In this document: in pieces, positions 45,820-55,582 of the stretch
Numbering within the stretch: position 1 is the stretch's first letter
Layout of the letters: every line of letters starts with the position of its first letter
Assembly (NCBI GenBank): GCA_963726065.1
Contig: CAVSAU010000002.1
Coordinates: 372,001 to 436,000 of the forward strand
Direction: 5' to 3'
Source: Neomesorhizobium sp963726065
GTDB lineage: Bacteria; Pseudomonadota; Alphaproteobacteria; Rhizobiales; Rhizobiaceae
Length of the DNA stretch: 64,000 nt
Made by a program: the position numbers and the translations under genes
The notes under the pieces: generated by a model
Told to the model about the DNA's origin: nothing
The model's input: the letters and a program-made list of their open reading frames with translations, nothing else
Database searches by the model: none

Positions 45820-46290
45820 ATGAAGATGGACAGACGCCAGGAAAAAGACCTCGAGGCCGCGCGAAAAGCGGCAATGGCCGCATTGGCGTTGGCGCCTGCC
45901 GAAGAGCTGAAACGGCTTTGTCAGGCGGCCGGGTTGCCCGGCGACGCGCAGATATTGCGAGGCCCTGAAACCGGGCTGGTCACCGTGCGCGGACGCATCG
46001 GCGGCGGTGGGGCGCCCTTCAATTTCGGCGAGGCGACGGTGACGCGCGCCACCGTCAGGCTGGCCACCGGCGAGGTCGGCCATTCCTATGCCCTCGGCCG
46101 CGACAAGGAAAAGGCGCGGCTTTCGGCGATCGCCGACGCGCTGTGGCAGGACCCTTCCCGCCGCGCTGCGATCGAAGAAAAAATTATCGGGCCGTTGCGC
46201 GCGGCCCAGTCGGAAGCCGACGACAGACGGCGCGCCGAAGCAGCGGCGACCAAGGTCGACTTCTTCACCATGGTACGCGGAGAAGACTGA
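45820..46290 (+). CDS. phnG: C-P lyase subunit PhnG
   Basis: 156 residues, PhnG of the C-P lyase core complex (PhnGHIJ). LQRAxx-type helix AEELKRLCQAAG, then LRGPETGLVTVRGRIGGGGAPFNFGEATVTRATVRL and VGHSYALGRDKEKARLSAIADALWQ (family blocks). The ATG at 45820 is the first of a short MKMDRRQEKD start. Its stop overlaps phnH (TGATG). Confidence 0.94.
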   Translation: MKMDRRQEKDLEAARKAAMAALALAPAEELKRLCQAAGLPGDAQILRGPETGLVTVRGRIGGGGAPFNFGEATVTRATVRLATGEVGHSYALGRDKEKARLSAIADALWQDPSRRAAIEEKIIGPLRAAQSEADDRRRAEAAATKVDFFTMVRGED

Positions 46291-46898
46291 TGGTCGATGC
46301 AGAGACGATCGACGGCGGTTTCGCCAATCCCGTTTTCGACGCGCAGTCGGTGTTTCGCGCAGTGATGGACGCCATGGCACGACCGGGCACGGTGCAGCCT
46401 GTCGCCATACTCGCCAAGCCCCCGGCGCCGCTTTCGCCAATTGCGGCTGCTGTCGCTCTGACCCTGTGCGACAACGACACGCCGCTGTGGCTCGATGCTT
46501 CGCTGCAAGCATCACCCGCCGCGAAATCCTGGCTTGGCTTCCACACCGGCGCGCCATTGGCCGGAACCCCTTCAGATGCGCATTTTGCACTGGTGTCCAA
46601 GCCCGCGGAGCTGATCGCGCTCGAGAATTTCGCGCAAGGCACGCAGGAATATCCCGACCGCTCGACGACGCTGATCCTGCAACTGGACAGCCTCGCCTCA
46701 GGCGCCGACCTCCTGCTCGAAGGCCCCGGCATCGAAAAGATGGCGATGGCCGCGCCAACGCCGCTGCCGCGCCATTTCGTCGAGCAATGGAAACAAAACC
46801 GCAGTCGCTTTCCGCGCGGCGTCGACGTGATCCTTGCGGCGCCCGAAGGCGTCGCCTGCCTGCCGCGCACCACCCGCATCAAAACGATGGAGGCCTGA
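46290..46898 (+). CDS. phnH: C-P lyase subunit PhnH
   Basis: 202 residues: GGFANPVFDAQSVFRAVMDAMARPG, ALTLCDNDTPLWLD and EYPDRSTTLILQLDSL ... LLLEGPGI are PhnH blocks. Part of the core complex that attaches phosphonate to the ribose C1 of ATP. It overlaps phnG by one base and is followed by phnI after one base. Confidence 0.94.
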   Translation: MVDAETIDGGFANPVFDAQSVFRAVMDAMARPGTVQPVAILAKPPAPLSPIAAAVALTLCDNDTPLWLDASLQASPAAKSWLGFHTGAPLAGTPSDAHFALVSKPAELIALENFAQGTQEYPDRSTTLILQLDSLASGADLLLEGPGIEKMAMAAPTPLPRHFVEQWKQNRSRFPRGVDVILAAPEGVACLPRTTRIKTMEA

Positions 46899-46899
46899 C

Positions 46900-48009
46900 A
46901 TGTATGTTGCCGTCAAAGGCGGCGAAGCCGCCATCCGGAATGCCCACCGGCTGCTGGCCGACCGTCGCCGCGGCGACCGCAGCGTCCCGGCGCTGCGCAT
47001 CGACCAGATCGTCGAACAGCTGGCGCTCGGCGTCGACCGCGTCATGGCGGAAGGCTCGCTCTATGACAGGGACCTGGCAGCGCTTGCCATCGTGCAGTCG
47101 CGCGGCGATCTGATCGAGGCGATATTCCTCCTGCGTGCCTATCGCACGACGCTGCCGCGTTTCGGCTACACAAGGCCGGTCGATACCGCGGCCATGCAGG
47201 TCGAGCGCCGGGTCTCTGCGACCTACAAGGATCTGCCCGGCGGCCAGTTGCTCGGCCCGACCTTCGACTATACGCATCGCCTGCTCGACCCGGAACTGGC
47301 GAACGGTAGCGGGGCCGAGGAACCGGCACAGCGAGATGCGCCGCCTGAACGCATGTCGCGGGTTTCCGATATTCTGGCGCAGGAAGGGCTGATCGAGGCC
47401 GATGGCGAGCTGCCGGACGATCATGTCACTGGCGACATCACCCGCGAGCCGCTGGAATTTCCGATGGAGCGCGACATCCGACTGCAGGCGCTGTCACGTG
47501 GTGACGAGGGTTTTCTGCTGGCGCTCGGTTACTCCACGCAGCGCGGCTACGGCCGCAGCCATCCCTTTGTCGCCGAGGTCAGGATCGGCGAGGTGGAATT
47601 GGAACTCGACGTGCCGGAACTGCCGTTTACCGTGCCGCTCGGCCGCATCCGCGTCACCGAATGCCAGATGGTCAACCAGTTCAAGGGCTCGGCGAAGGCG
47701 CCGCCGCAGTTCACCCGCGGCTACGGGCTGGTCTTCGGCCAGTCGGAGCGCAAGGCGATGGCGATGTCTCTCTGCGACCGGGCGCTGCGCGCCCGCGAGA
47801 TGGGCGAAGACATCACGGCCGCGGCGCAGGACGAGGAATTCGTCATCTCGCACTCCGACAATGTCCAGGCGACGGGCTTCGTCGAGCATTTGAAGCTGCC
47901 GCACTATGTCGATTTCCAGGCCGAGCTCGACCTGGTGCGCCGCATGCGGGCCGAACACGAGGCGCGTGAGAACGCGGGCGTTGCCGAGACACGAGAGGCG
48001 GCTGAGTAA
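46900..48009 (+). CDS. phnI: C-P lyase subunit PhnI
   Basis: 369 residues. MYVAVKGGEAAIRNAHRLL, VDRVMAEGSLYDRDLAALAIVQSRGDLIEAIFLLRAYRTTLPRFGY and HSDNVQATGFVEHLKLPHYVDFQAELDLVRRMR are PhnI hallmarks. It forms the nucleosidase-like heart of the complex. The stop is only nine bases from the IS110 transposase stop, so the IS end abuts this gene. Confidence 0.94.
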   Translation: MYVAVKGGEAAIRNAHRLLADRRRGDRSVPALRIDQIVEQLALGVDRVMAEGSLYDRDLAALAIVQSRGDLIEAIFLLRAYRTTLPRFGYTRPVDTAAMQVERRVSATYKDLPGGQLLGPTFDYTHRLLDPELANGSGAEEPAQRDAPPERMSRVSDILAQEGLIEADGELPDDHVTGDITREPLEFPMERDIRLQALSRGDEGFLLALGYSTQRGYGRSHPFVAEVRIGEVELELDVPELPFTVPLGRIRVTECQMVNQFKGSAKAPPQFTRGYGLVFGQSERKAMAMSLCDRALRAREMGEDITAAAQDEEFVISHSDNVQATGFVEHLKLPHYVDFQAELDLVRRMRAEHEARENAGVAETREAAE

Positions 48010-48017
48010 TGCGCAAG

Positions 48018-49196
48018 TCAAGCGGCCTTTTTCACCGGATCGAAGTTCTGGCGCGTTTGGAGCATTGTCCAGAGGACGGTGACGCGTCGGCGGGCGAGGG
48101 CGATGATGGCCTGGGTGTGGTGCTTTCCCTCGCGCCGCTTGCGGTCGTAGAAGGCCTTGGAGAGCGGGTGCCTGGTGGAGACGGCGCAGAAGGCGCTCTG
48201 GAAGAAGACGCGCTTGAGCGCCTTGTCGCCGCCGTTGGCGCGTCGCCAGTCCCTGGACTTGCCGGACTGGCGGATGACCGGCGCCAGTCCGGCGGCGCTG
48301 GCGAGCGCGTCGGCCGAGTGGAAGCGCTCGATGGTTCCGACGCTTGGCGATGAACTCTGCCGACAGCACCGCCCCCATCCCCGGCAGGGAGCGGATGAGG
48401 GCGCCGTCAGGGTGGCGGTCGAGCAGCGCCTGCAGGTCGCGGTCGATGCGGGCGATCGCCTCGCGCGCCTGAAGGGCTTCGGCGGCGAGCTCGCGGATCA
48501 TGTCGGCGAAGACGGCCTCGCCGGGAACGACGATGCTCTGGCCCTCGGCGGCTTCGAGCGCCCGTTCAGCAAGCGCCTCGGCGGCGTGCAGGTGAGGCGT
48601 CCGCTTGAGATGCGCCACGAGGCGCCTGAGCCGGCACGGCGGATCTCGGTCGGCGTGACGTAGCGGGCGACCAGGGCGAGCGGTCCCTTGCCGGTGAGGT
48701 CGAGCCGGCGCTCGAGGCCGGGATGGATGGCGCCGAGCAGCTGACGCAGCGGGAGATGCGGCGCGTCTGGTCGTCGCTGAGTTCGCGGCGGCGCGTGACC
48801 TTGAGGCGCAGCGCGATCACGGTCTCGTCGTCGGGCAGGATCGGCCGCAGATCGCGCGTCCGGACCAGCTCGGCGATGGTGCGCGCATCGCGCGGGTCGG
48901 ACTTGCGCTCGCCGCCGGCGAAGCCCTGACCGGCCCGGTTGACGGCGATGCCCGGCACATGGACGAGGCGCAGCCCCTCGGCCAGGAGGATGGCCTCCAG
49001 GAAGCGGGCCAGCGATCCGGTGATGTCCAGGCCGATCACGACCTCGCCGTCCGAGGCCGCGCAGATCGGCGACGAGGCGCTCGATCGCGGCTTGGTCGTT
49101 GTCGACCGCGCGGTCGAGCAGAACCCGCGCGCGCGCGTCGAGGGCGCAGGCCCAGTGGGTCTCCTTGGCGACGTCTATTCCAACGTAAATCTCCAT
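48018..49196 (-). CDS. IS110-family transposase (four frame disruptions)
   Basis: N-terminal DEDD (RuvC-like) domain: MEIYVGIDVAKETHWACALD, VVIGLDITGSLARFLEAI and GERKSDPRDARTIAELVR. C-terminal Transposase_20 domain: IRSLPGMGAVLSAEFIAS, IERFHSADALASAAGLAP, SGKSRDWRRANGGDKALKRVFFQSAF. Breaks near 49065 and 48350 are extra bases; those near 48760 and 48630 look like lost bases or double insertions. After correction it is about 391 residues ending NFDPVKKAA. Whether it is active depends on whether these breaks are real. Confidence 0.82.
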
Positions 49197-49405
49197 GGTG
49201 GTCCTCGCATGGCTTGGCGACAGCGCAGGCCCGGACACGCCGACATCGCCTTACATAGCCATCGAGGGCATCGAGCAATCAGCGGTCGATCCAGGTCGGC
49301 GAGGCGGGCGGCACAGCCGCCGGAGCCATCGAGGACAGCCGGAATGACAGCCATACCCGCCTCGCCTGCGCCAAGACAGCCTGCAGCCATCAACGGCGCT
49401 AAGAA
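49197..49405 (-). ncRNA. Candidate IS110 bridge-RNA region
   Basis: About 200 non-coding bases upstream of the transposase, at the position and size where IS110-group elements encode their bridge RNA. It contains the stable hairpin GGCGGC-ACA-GCCGCC (about 49310-49326) and other GC-rich inverted segments. I cannot identify target and donor loops by eye. Confidence 0.35.
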
Positions 49406-49420
49406 AAGGGGTAAGGCGGA

Positions 49421-50347
49421 ATGACCTTGCAAGCAACAGACATGGCCACCTACAACTTCGCCTATCTCGACGAGCAGACCAAGCGCATGATCCGCCGGGC
49501 GATCCTGAAAGGGATCGCCATTCCCGGCTACCAGGTGCCGTTCGCCAGCCGTGAAATGCCGATGCCGTACGGCTGGGGCACCGGCGGCGTGCAGGTCACG
49601 GCGTCGATCATCGGGCCGGACGATGTGCTGAAGGTCATCGACCAGGGCGCCGACGATACCACCAACGCCGTCTCCATCCGCGCCTTCTTCAAGAAGGTCG
49701 CCGATGTCGCGGTGACGACGGAGACGGCCAAGGCGACGATCATCCAGACCCGCCACCGCATTCCGGAGCATCCGCTGACCGCTGGCCAGACGCTGGTCTA
49801 CCAGGTGCCGATCCCCGAGCCGCTGCGCTTCCTCGAGCCGCGCGAGACGGAGACGCGCAAGATGCATGCGCTGGAGGAATACGGCCTCATGCATGTGAAG
49901 CTCTACGAGGACATCGCCCGCCACGGTCGCATCGCCACCACATACGCCTACCCGGTGAAAGTCGAGGGGCGCTATGTCATGGACCCATCGCCGACGCCGA
50001 AATTCGACAATCCGAAAATGCACATGTCGCCGGCGCTGCAGCTGTTCGGGGCGGGTCGTGAGAAGCGCATCTATGCTGTGCCACCGTTCGCGCAGGTGAT
50101 CAGCCTCGACTTCGAGGATCATCCGTTCGAGGTGCAGAGCTTCGACCAGCCTTGCGCGCTGTGCGGCGGCGAGCAGGTTTATCTCGACGAAGTCATCCTG
50201 GATGACCATGGCGGCCACATGTTTGTCTGCTCCGACACCGACCACTGCGAGAAGCGGCGCGAGGAAGGGCATGTCGGGCATTTGGCGGGTGACGCTTTTG
50301 CCGTGTCGCGGCACAACGTGCCAGGCAATGGCGGGAAGAAAGAATGA
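49421..50347 (+). CDS. phnJ: C-P lyase core enzyme PhnJ (radical SAM)
   Basis: 308 residues; cleaves the carbon-phosphorus bond of ribosyl phosphonate phosphate. YNFAYLDEQTKRMIRRAILKGIAIPGYQVPFASREMPMPYGWGTGG (residues 10-55), and the cysteines in SFDQPCALCGGEQVYLDEV and FVCSDTDHCEKR, which bind the [4Fe-4S] cluster and take part in catalysis. AAGGCGGA precedes the ATG. The IS110 element immediately upstream may separate it from the phnG promoter. Confidence 0.95.
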   Translation: MTLQATDMATYNFAYLDEQTKRMIRRAILKGIAIPGYQVPFASREMPMPYGWGTGGVQVTASIIGPDDVLKVIDQGADDTTNAVSIRAFFKKVADVAVTTETAKATIIQTRHRIPEHPLTAGQTLVYQVPIPEPLRFLEPRETETRKMHALEEYGLMHVKLYEDIARHGRIATTYAYPVKVEGRYVMDPSPTPKFDNPKMHMSPALQLFGAGREKRIYAVPPFAQVISLDFEDHPFEVQSFDQPCALCGGEQVYLDEVILDDHGGHMFVCSDTDHCEKRREEGHVGHLAGDAFAVSRHNVPGNGGKKE

Positions 50348-51123
50348 TGACCGATGAACCTCTCCTGCGTGTCGGCGCGCTGTCGAAATTCTATGGCTCT
50401 CGCATCGGCTGCGAGGACGTTTCCTTCGAGCTGTGGCCGGGCGAAGTGCTGGCGGTGGTCGGCGAATCCGGCTCCGGCAAGACGACGCTGCTGAACTGCC
50501 TGTCGACCAGACTCCTGCCAACCTCCGGCACCGCGTCCTACCGCATGCGCGACGAGACATGGCGCGACCTTTATCGCATGAGCGAGGCCGAAAGGCGCTT
50601 CCTCATGCGCACCGACTGGGGCTTTGTCCATCAGAACCCGGCCGACGGACTGCGCATGACGGTGTCGGCCGGCGCCAATGTCGGCGAGCGGCTGATGGCG
50701 GTCGGCGACCGCCACTACGGCAACATCCGCGCCTCGGCGGTCGACTGGCTCGGCCGCGTCGAGATCGGCGAAGACCGGATCGACGACGAACCGCGCGCGT
50801 TTTCCGGCGGCATGCGCCAGCGCCTGCAGATCGCCCGCAACCTGGTCACCAGCCCGCGCCTTGTCTTCATGGACGAACCGACGGGCGGCCTCGATGTCTC
50901 GGTGCAGGCCCGCCTGCTCGACCTCTTGCGCGGCCTGGTCACCGATCTCGGGCTGGCGGCGATTGTCGTCACTCACGATCTCGCCGTGGCGCGGCTTCTG
51001 TCGCAGCGCATGATGGTGATGAAGGACGGCCGTGTCGTCGAAACCGGCCTTACTGACCGTGTGCTCGACGATCCGCGCGCGCCTTACACGCAACTCCTCG
51101 TTTCTTCGATCCTGCAGGTGTGA
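50344..51123 (+). CDS. phnK: C-P lyase ABC-type ATPase PhnK
   Basis: 259 residues: Walker A GESGSGKTTLLNCL, Q-loop VHQNPADGLRM, signature FSGGMRQRLQIARNL, Walker B LVFMDEPTGGLD, H-loop IVVTHDLAVAR. It associates with the C-P lyase core rather than with a membrane transporter. It overlaps phnJ by four bases (ATGA). Confidence 0.94.
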   Translation: MMTDEPLLRVGALSKFYGSRIGCEDVSFELWPGEVLAVVGESGSGKTTLLNCLSTRLLPTSGTASYRMRDETWRDLYRMSEAERRFLMRTDWGFVHQNPADGLRMTVSAGANVGERLMAVGDRHYGNIRASAVDWLGRVEIGEDRIDDEPRAFSGGMRQRLQIARNLVTSPRLVFMDEPTGGLDVSVQARLLDLLRGLVTDLGLAAIVVTHDLAVARLLSQRMMVMKDGRVVETGLTDRVLDDPRAPYTQLLVSSILQV

Positions 51124-51125
51124 CG

Positions 51126-51833
51126 ATGGCTACGCCCCTCGTCGTTTCGGAAGTCGCCAAAAGTTTCACCATGCATCTGCGCGACGGCATCAGGCTGCCG
51201 GTGGTCGCGGGCGTGTCGTTTTCCATTAAGGCGGGCGAATGCGCCGTGCTCGGTGGGCCGTCGGGCGCCGGCAAAAGCTCGATCCTCAAAATGGTCTACG
51301 GCAACTATGCCGTCGACGAGGGCCAGATCATCGTCAGGCATTGTGATCAGCTCATCGATCTTGCCAGCGCCAGCCCGCGTACCGTGTTGCAGGTCCGCCG
51401 CGACACCATCGGCTATGTCAGCCAGTTCTTGAGAACGGTGCCGCGTGTTCCCGCCCTCGACGTGGTTGGCGAACCGCTGGTGGCGCGCGGCGAGAAGCGC
51501 GAGATCGCCCGCGAACGCGCCAGCGATCTGCTGAGCCGGCTCAATCTGCCGGAGCGGCTGTGGTCACTGCCGCCCGCGACCTTTTCCGGCGGCGAGCAGC
51601 AGCGCGTCAACATCGCACGCGGCTTCATCACAGAGCATCCGGTGCTGCTGCTCGACGAACCGACCGCCTCGCTCGACGCGCGGAACCGCGAGGTTGTGAT
51701 CGGGCTGATCGATGAGAAGAAGATGGCGGGTGTCGCGCTGCTTGGCATCTTCCACGATGCCGATGTCCGCGAGGCGGTGGCCGACCGCATCATCGATGTC
51801 ACCGATTTTGCCGCAGGAAAGCTTGCTGCATGA
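51126..51833 (+). CDS. phnL: C-P lyase accessory ATPase PhnL
   Basis: 235 residues: Walker A GGPSGAGKSSILKMVYGNY, FLRTVPRVPALDVVGEPL, signature FSGGEQQRVNIARGF, Walker B VLLLDEPTASLD. Second ABC subunit of the phosphonate system. The ATG at 51126 lies three bases after the phnK stop; an in-frame GTG at 51120 is possible. It overlaps the next gene by ATGA. Confidence 0.93.
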   Translation: MATPLVVSEVAKSFTMHLRDGIRLPVVAGVSFSIKAGECAVLGGPSGAGKSSILKMVYGNYAVDEGQIIVRHCDQLIDLASASPRTVLQVRRDTIGYVSQFLRTVPRVPALDVVGEPLVARGEKREIARERASDLLSRLNLPERLWSLPPATFSGGEQQRVNIARGFITEHPVLLLDEPTASLDARNREVVIGLIDEKKMAGVALLGIFHDADVREAVADRIIDVTDFAAGKLAA

Positions 51834-52462
51834 GCGCCAGAAGACTGTCGCAACAGCCCTTCGTCCACCCCACAGCCGAGGTGAGTGGGTCGACGCTCGG
51901 ACGCTATACCGAGATTGCCGACCGCTGCCGCGTTCACGAAACGGTTCTCGGCGACTATTCCTACATGATGCAGGATTGTGGCGTCTGGTGCGTCGAGATC
52001 GGAAAGTTCGCCAACATAGCGGCCAGCGTGCGCATCAACGCCACCAACCATCCGACCTGGCGGCCGACGCTGCACCATTTCACCTACCGTGCGTCGGACT
52101 TCTGGGACGACGCCGAGCACGAAACCGAGTTCTTCGACTGGCGGCGCTCGAACAGGGTGACGATCGGGCACGACACCTGGCTCGGCCACGGCTCGACCAT
52201 CCTGCCCGGCGTCACCATCGGCGATGGCGCGGCGGTTGGGGCCGGAGCCGTGGTGTCCAAAGACGTCGCGCCCTACACGATTGTCGGGGGTGTGCCGGCA
52301 AAGCCGATCCGCGAGCGCTTCGACCGCAGGACGGCTGAGCGCTACCAGGCGCTCGCCTGGTGGGATTGGGATCACGCGCGGTTGCGCGGTGCGCTGGAAG
52401 ACTTTCGCGCGCTCAAGGCGGAAGAATTCCTGGAGAAGCACGGCGGTAGAGCCGCCACTTGA
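51830..52462 (+). CDS. Phosphonate-operon hexapeptide acetyltransferase (TIGR03308-like)
   Basis: 210 residues with a left-handed beta-helix: VSGSTLGRYTEIADRCRVHETVLGDYSYM, TIGHDTWLGHGSTILPGVTIGDGAAVGAGAVVSKDVAPYTIVGGVPAKPIRERF (hexapeptide repeats, residues 105-160). Genes of this type lie in phn operons; the N-acetyl or similar acceptor is not known. It is translationally coupled to phnL and ends the operon. Confidence 0.88.
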   Translation: MSARRLSQQPFVHPTAEVSGSTLGRYTEIADRCRVHETVLGDYSYMMQDCGVWCVEIGKFANIAASVRINATNHPTWRPTLHHFTYRASDFWDDAEHETEFFDWRRSNRVTIGHDTWLGHGSTILPGVTIGDGAAVGAGAVVSKDVAPYTIVGGVPAKPIRERFDRRTAERYQALAWWDWDHARLRGALEDFRALKAEEFLEKHGGRAAT

Positions 52463-52464
52463 AG

Positions 52465-52500
52465 CGAAAAGGCCGCGCTCTGCAGCGCGGCCTTTTCGTT
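52465..52500. terminator. Bidirectional terminator after the phn operon
   Basis: CGAAAAGGCCGCGC, loop TCTGCA, GCGCGGCCTTTTCG: a 14-bp stem with A- and T-rich sides, between convergent genes. Confidence 0.9.
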
Positions 52501-52511
52501 GTTCGACTGGC

Positions 52512-53504
52512 TCAGGCTTCCTGGATCGCCGAGAGCTGCCAGTTGCCGCCATTCTGGCGGGTGAACGTCCACAACTCAGTCGTTTCCGATGGTGCGCTGG
52601 CGTCACCATCCACAACCTCACCGGTCGCCCGGTTCCGGGTCACGTCGATCGAGGAGTAGGTCATGGCTGCCGTGGCGTAGTCGCGGTCGCCTTCGCTCCA
52701 GGCCTCGGCGATGTCCGCCTGCAGAAGCTGCACGTCGGTCACGTCGTTACGCACGCCGTTCTGGGCATTGTCCGCCAGTTCCTCGGAAAGGTACGAAACC
52801 ATCTCGGGCGTCACCAGCCGGCGTAGCGCCTTGTGGTCTTCGCGCCCGAAGGCTTCCTGCACCTCCGTCAGCATGCGCTGGAACGTGTCGAGATCGTCCT
52901 GTGCGACCGAGATGTCCTGGCTGACGGGCTGCTGCGGGGCAGTTTCGGTGCGACCGCCGCCGATCTTGGGAATGCTGAAGGAGCGGTTGCCGCCGGTCCC
53001 GCCGGCCTCTGCCGGAGCAGCGTCGCGATAGTTGCCGCCGCCAGCCGGAGCGCCGGCCATCGCAGGTTGCGGCGAGCGCGCCTGCTGCGATCGGAACAGC
53101 CGGATGGCCAGCCAGATGGCGCCGCCGATCAGAAGGCCCTGCAGCAGCAGGCCGAACATACCGGCGAGGCCGCCGAAACCCTGGCCCAGCAGCAGGCCGA
53201 TCAGGCCGCCCAGCATCAGGCCGCGCAACATCGAGCCGCCGAAGCCGTTCATGAAGCCGGGGCGCTGCGGGCTGGCCTGTGGCTGGCGCGCAGCGTTGGT
53301 GGGGCCGGTGTTTGGGGTCATCGAGCGCTCGACGGGAGCCGTTTGCTGCGGCGCCGTCCTGGTCGGCGGGGCCGACTGGAATGTGCGTGTGCCGCGGCTG
53401 CCGAAGCTGCCGCCCCGGCGCGCTTCCGCGTGGTCGATGGCGACCATTGAAAATGCAAGAAACAGCCCCGCAAACAGCGTGGCAATTCGGGTCTTTCGAG
53501 ACAT
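52512..53504 (-). CDS. Tim44-like domain membrane protein
   Basis: 330 residues. Signal-like N-terminus IATLFAGLFLAFSMVAI, a Pro/Gln/Ala-rich linker, a Gly/Leu-rich membrane segment (LMLGGLIGLLLGQGFGGLAGMFGLLLQGLLIGGAIWLAIRLF, residues 97-138), another linker, then the Tim44 fold ISVAQDDLDTFQRMLTEVQEAFGREDHKALRRLVTPEMVSYL ... ELWTFTRQNGGNWQLSAIQ. Similar alphaproteobacterial proteins are tied to the inner membrane with unclear function. Confidence 0.87.
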   Translation of the reverse strand: MSRKTRIATLFAGLFLAFSMVAIDHAEARRGGSFGSRGTRTFQSAPPTRTAPQQTAPVERSMTPNTGPTNAARQPQASPQRPGFMNGFGGSMLRGLMLGGLIGLLLGQGFGGLAGMFGLLLQGLLIGGAIWLAIRLFRSQQARSPQPAMAGAPAGGGNYRDAAPAEAGGTGGNRSFSIPKIGGGRTETAPQQPVSQDISVAQDDLDTFQRMLTEVQEAFGREDHKALRRLVTPEMVSYLSEELADNAQNGVRNDVTDVQLLQADIAEAWSEGDRDYATAAMTYSSIDVTRNRATGEVVDGDASAPSETTELWTFTRQNGGNWQLSAIQEA

Positions 53505-53773
53505 CGTCACAGGCGCTTCCTCGTATGGCGGTAAATGTCCGCCCTCATATAATGACTAACAACCGTAGTGTCAGGGTTTGGGAGCCGGGTTTTGGCAGAA
53601 TCTTTCTTGAAAGAATCAACCCATTGAATCGAAAAAGTTTTTGGTTGTGCTCCCGTTCTGTTTCGTTGCTATGAGCCGTCGGCGGCTGCCTGGCTGGGCC
53701 AAGCGACGAGCCTTGCGGACCGGACCGGCCATCGACTAGCCTGAGCTTCTTTTCATCCAGCCCCTTGGTAATC

Positions 53774-55456
53774 ATGAATTTGCAAGTCGCCGACCTGATC
53801 GTCACCAACGCCCGCATTATCACTATGGATGACGGTCGACCGGCGGCCGAGGCGATTGCGATCAAGGACGGGCTGGTCGCCGCGACAGGCAGCGCCGCGA
53901 AGATCGCCGAATGGGAAGGCGTCGGCACGAAAATCGTCGATGCCGCGGGCTGCTCGGTGCTGCCAGGCTTCATCGAGGCGCATATGCATCTTTTCTCCGG
54001 GGCAGCCGAACTCGCGCATCTGCAACTCGCAGGCGTGACCGGGTTCGACGCCCTGCGCGATGCCATCCGCGCCTATGCGGCATCGCACCCGAACGCTGCC
54101 ATGCTGGTCGGACAAGGCGTCGACTATACGGTGCTTGGCAAGGACGAGCGGGTGACGCGCCATCATCTCGACCGCATCCTTGCCAGACCGCCCCTTCCTG
54201 ATGGCGGCGCCCGATCATCACACCGCCTGGGCCAACACCAAGGCGCTGGAGACTGGCCGGTATCCTCGAGGGCCGGACACTTGGACCCGGCAACGAGATC
54301 GTCATGGGCGCGGACGGCTTGGCCGAAGGCGAATTGCGCGAAGGCGAGGCGTTCGGTCCCGTGCTTGCGCTCGCCGGCGAAGAGCGCGTCCGGCTCGGCC
54401 TGTCGACCGGCGGCGAGCCCAATCCGATGCCGTCCGCCGCCGGAGCGCGCAGCCGACCGCGCCATCATGCGGCGCGGCCTCGACTGGTGCGCCCGCCACG
54501 GCATCACCTCGATCCACAACATGGACGGCAATCTCTACCAGCTCGAACTGCTGTCGGAGATCGAGGCCGAGGGCGGGCTGATCTGCCGCGCCCAAATTCC
54601 CTTCCACTACAAGAACTTCATGACGCTCGACATGCTCGGAGAAGGCCTCGCGGATGGCCGAGCGCTATGCCGGCGAATGGCTGTCGTCGGGCATGGTCAA
54701 GGTGTTCTACGACGGCGTGCTGGATTCCTGGACCGCTGTGATGATCGAGCCCTATGCCGACCGGCCGGACTGGCGCGGCGAGCCGCTGTTTTCGCCGCAA
54801 CAATTCGCCGAGCTTGCCGTCGAGGCCGACCGGCGCGGCCTGCAGATCGCCGTGCACGCGATCGGCGACGGCGCGGTCCGTGCCGTGCTCGACGGCTACG
54901 AGGCGGCGCGAGAGCGCGAACGGCAGCGCGCGACAGCCGCCACCGGATCGAACATATCGAGGTGACAACCGCCGCTGACGTGCCGCGCTTCGCCGAACTC
55001 GGCGTGATCGCCTCGATGCAGCCGCCGCATCCGCCGGGCGCGATGGGCTTTCCGCTCGAACCGACAGTATCGACGCATCGGCCGTGCTCGCTGGCCGCTG
55101 AGCTATGCGTGGCGCACGCTGAAGGAAGCCGGCGCTCATGTCGTCTTCGCTTCCGACTGGCCGGTGTCGCCGATCGATCCCGATCCTCGGCATCCAGGCG
55201 GCAGTACTGCGCAAACCGTGGGCTGAAGGCGATCCCGACCAGAGCTTCTCGCTGCACGAGGCGATTGCCGCCTATACGGTCGAGGGCGCCTATGCGCGAG
55301 TTCATGCCGAGGATCGCAAGGGCCGGCTGAAACCCGGCTATCTTGCCGATCTCGTCGTGCTGTCCGGGCGATATCGAGGCGACGCCGCCGGAGCGGCTGC
55401 ACGAACTCCACCCGGTCACTACAGTCTGCGGTGGCAAGATAAGCTACCGCGCGTGA
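53774..55456 (+). CDS. Amidohydrolase family protein (YtcJ-like, about nine frameshifts)
   Basis: Metal-dependent hydrolase: LIVTNARIITMDDGRPAAEAIAIKDG, metal site PGFIEAHMHLF, then FLMAAPDHHTAWANTKAL, HGITSIHNMDGNLYQLELL, VKVFYDGVLDSWTAVMIEPY, IAVHAIGDGAVRAVLDGYE, RHRIEHIEVT and VVFASDWPVSP. Extra single bases interrupt it at about 54193, 54257, 54450, 54643, 54915, 54933, 55077, 55180 and 55366; removal gives about 557 residues. It precedes a polyamine-type transporter in the same direction; substrate unknown, possibly an amide or amine conjugate. Confidence 0.83.
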
Positions 55457-55582
55457 CGATGGCCGGGCGCGAACTTTGTGATTCGCTGATTCAGGCGGGT
55501 TGCCAAGCCGCACCGCATGTGGTGACAATCCGAGAAAACAATCTTGCCGCGGGGGAAAGCGGCCAAACTGTGGGGCGTCTGC

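Larger units (their letters stand above)
48010..49405 (-). mobile_element. IS110-family insertion sequence within the phn operon
   Basis: Interrupts the normally contiguous phnI-phnJ order. It contains an IS110-type transposase on the minus strand with about 10 bases after its stop and about 200 non-coding bases before its start. That is the asymmetric layout of the IS110 subgroup. Exact ends cannot be fixed without a paralogue; IS110 elements lack long inverted repeats and usually long target duplications. Confidence 0.7.
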
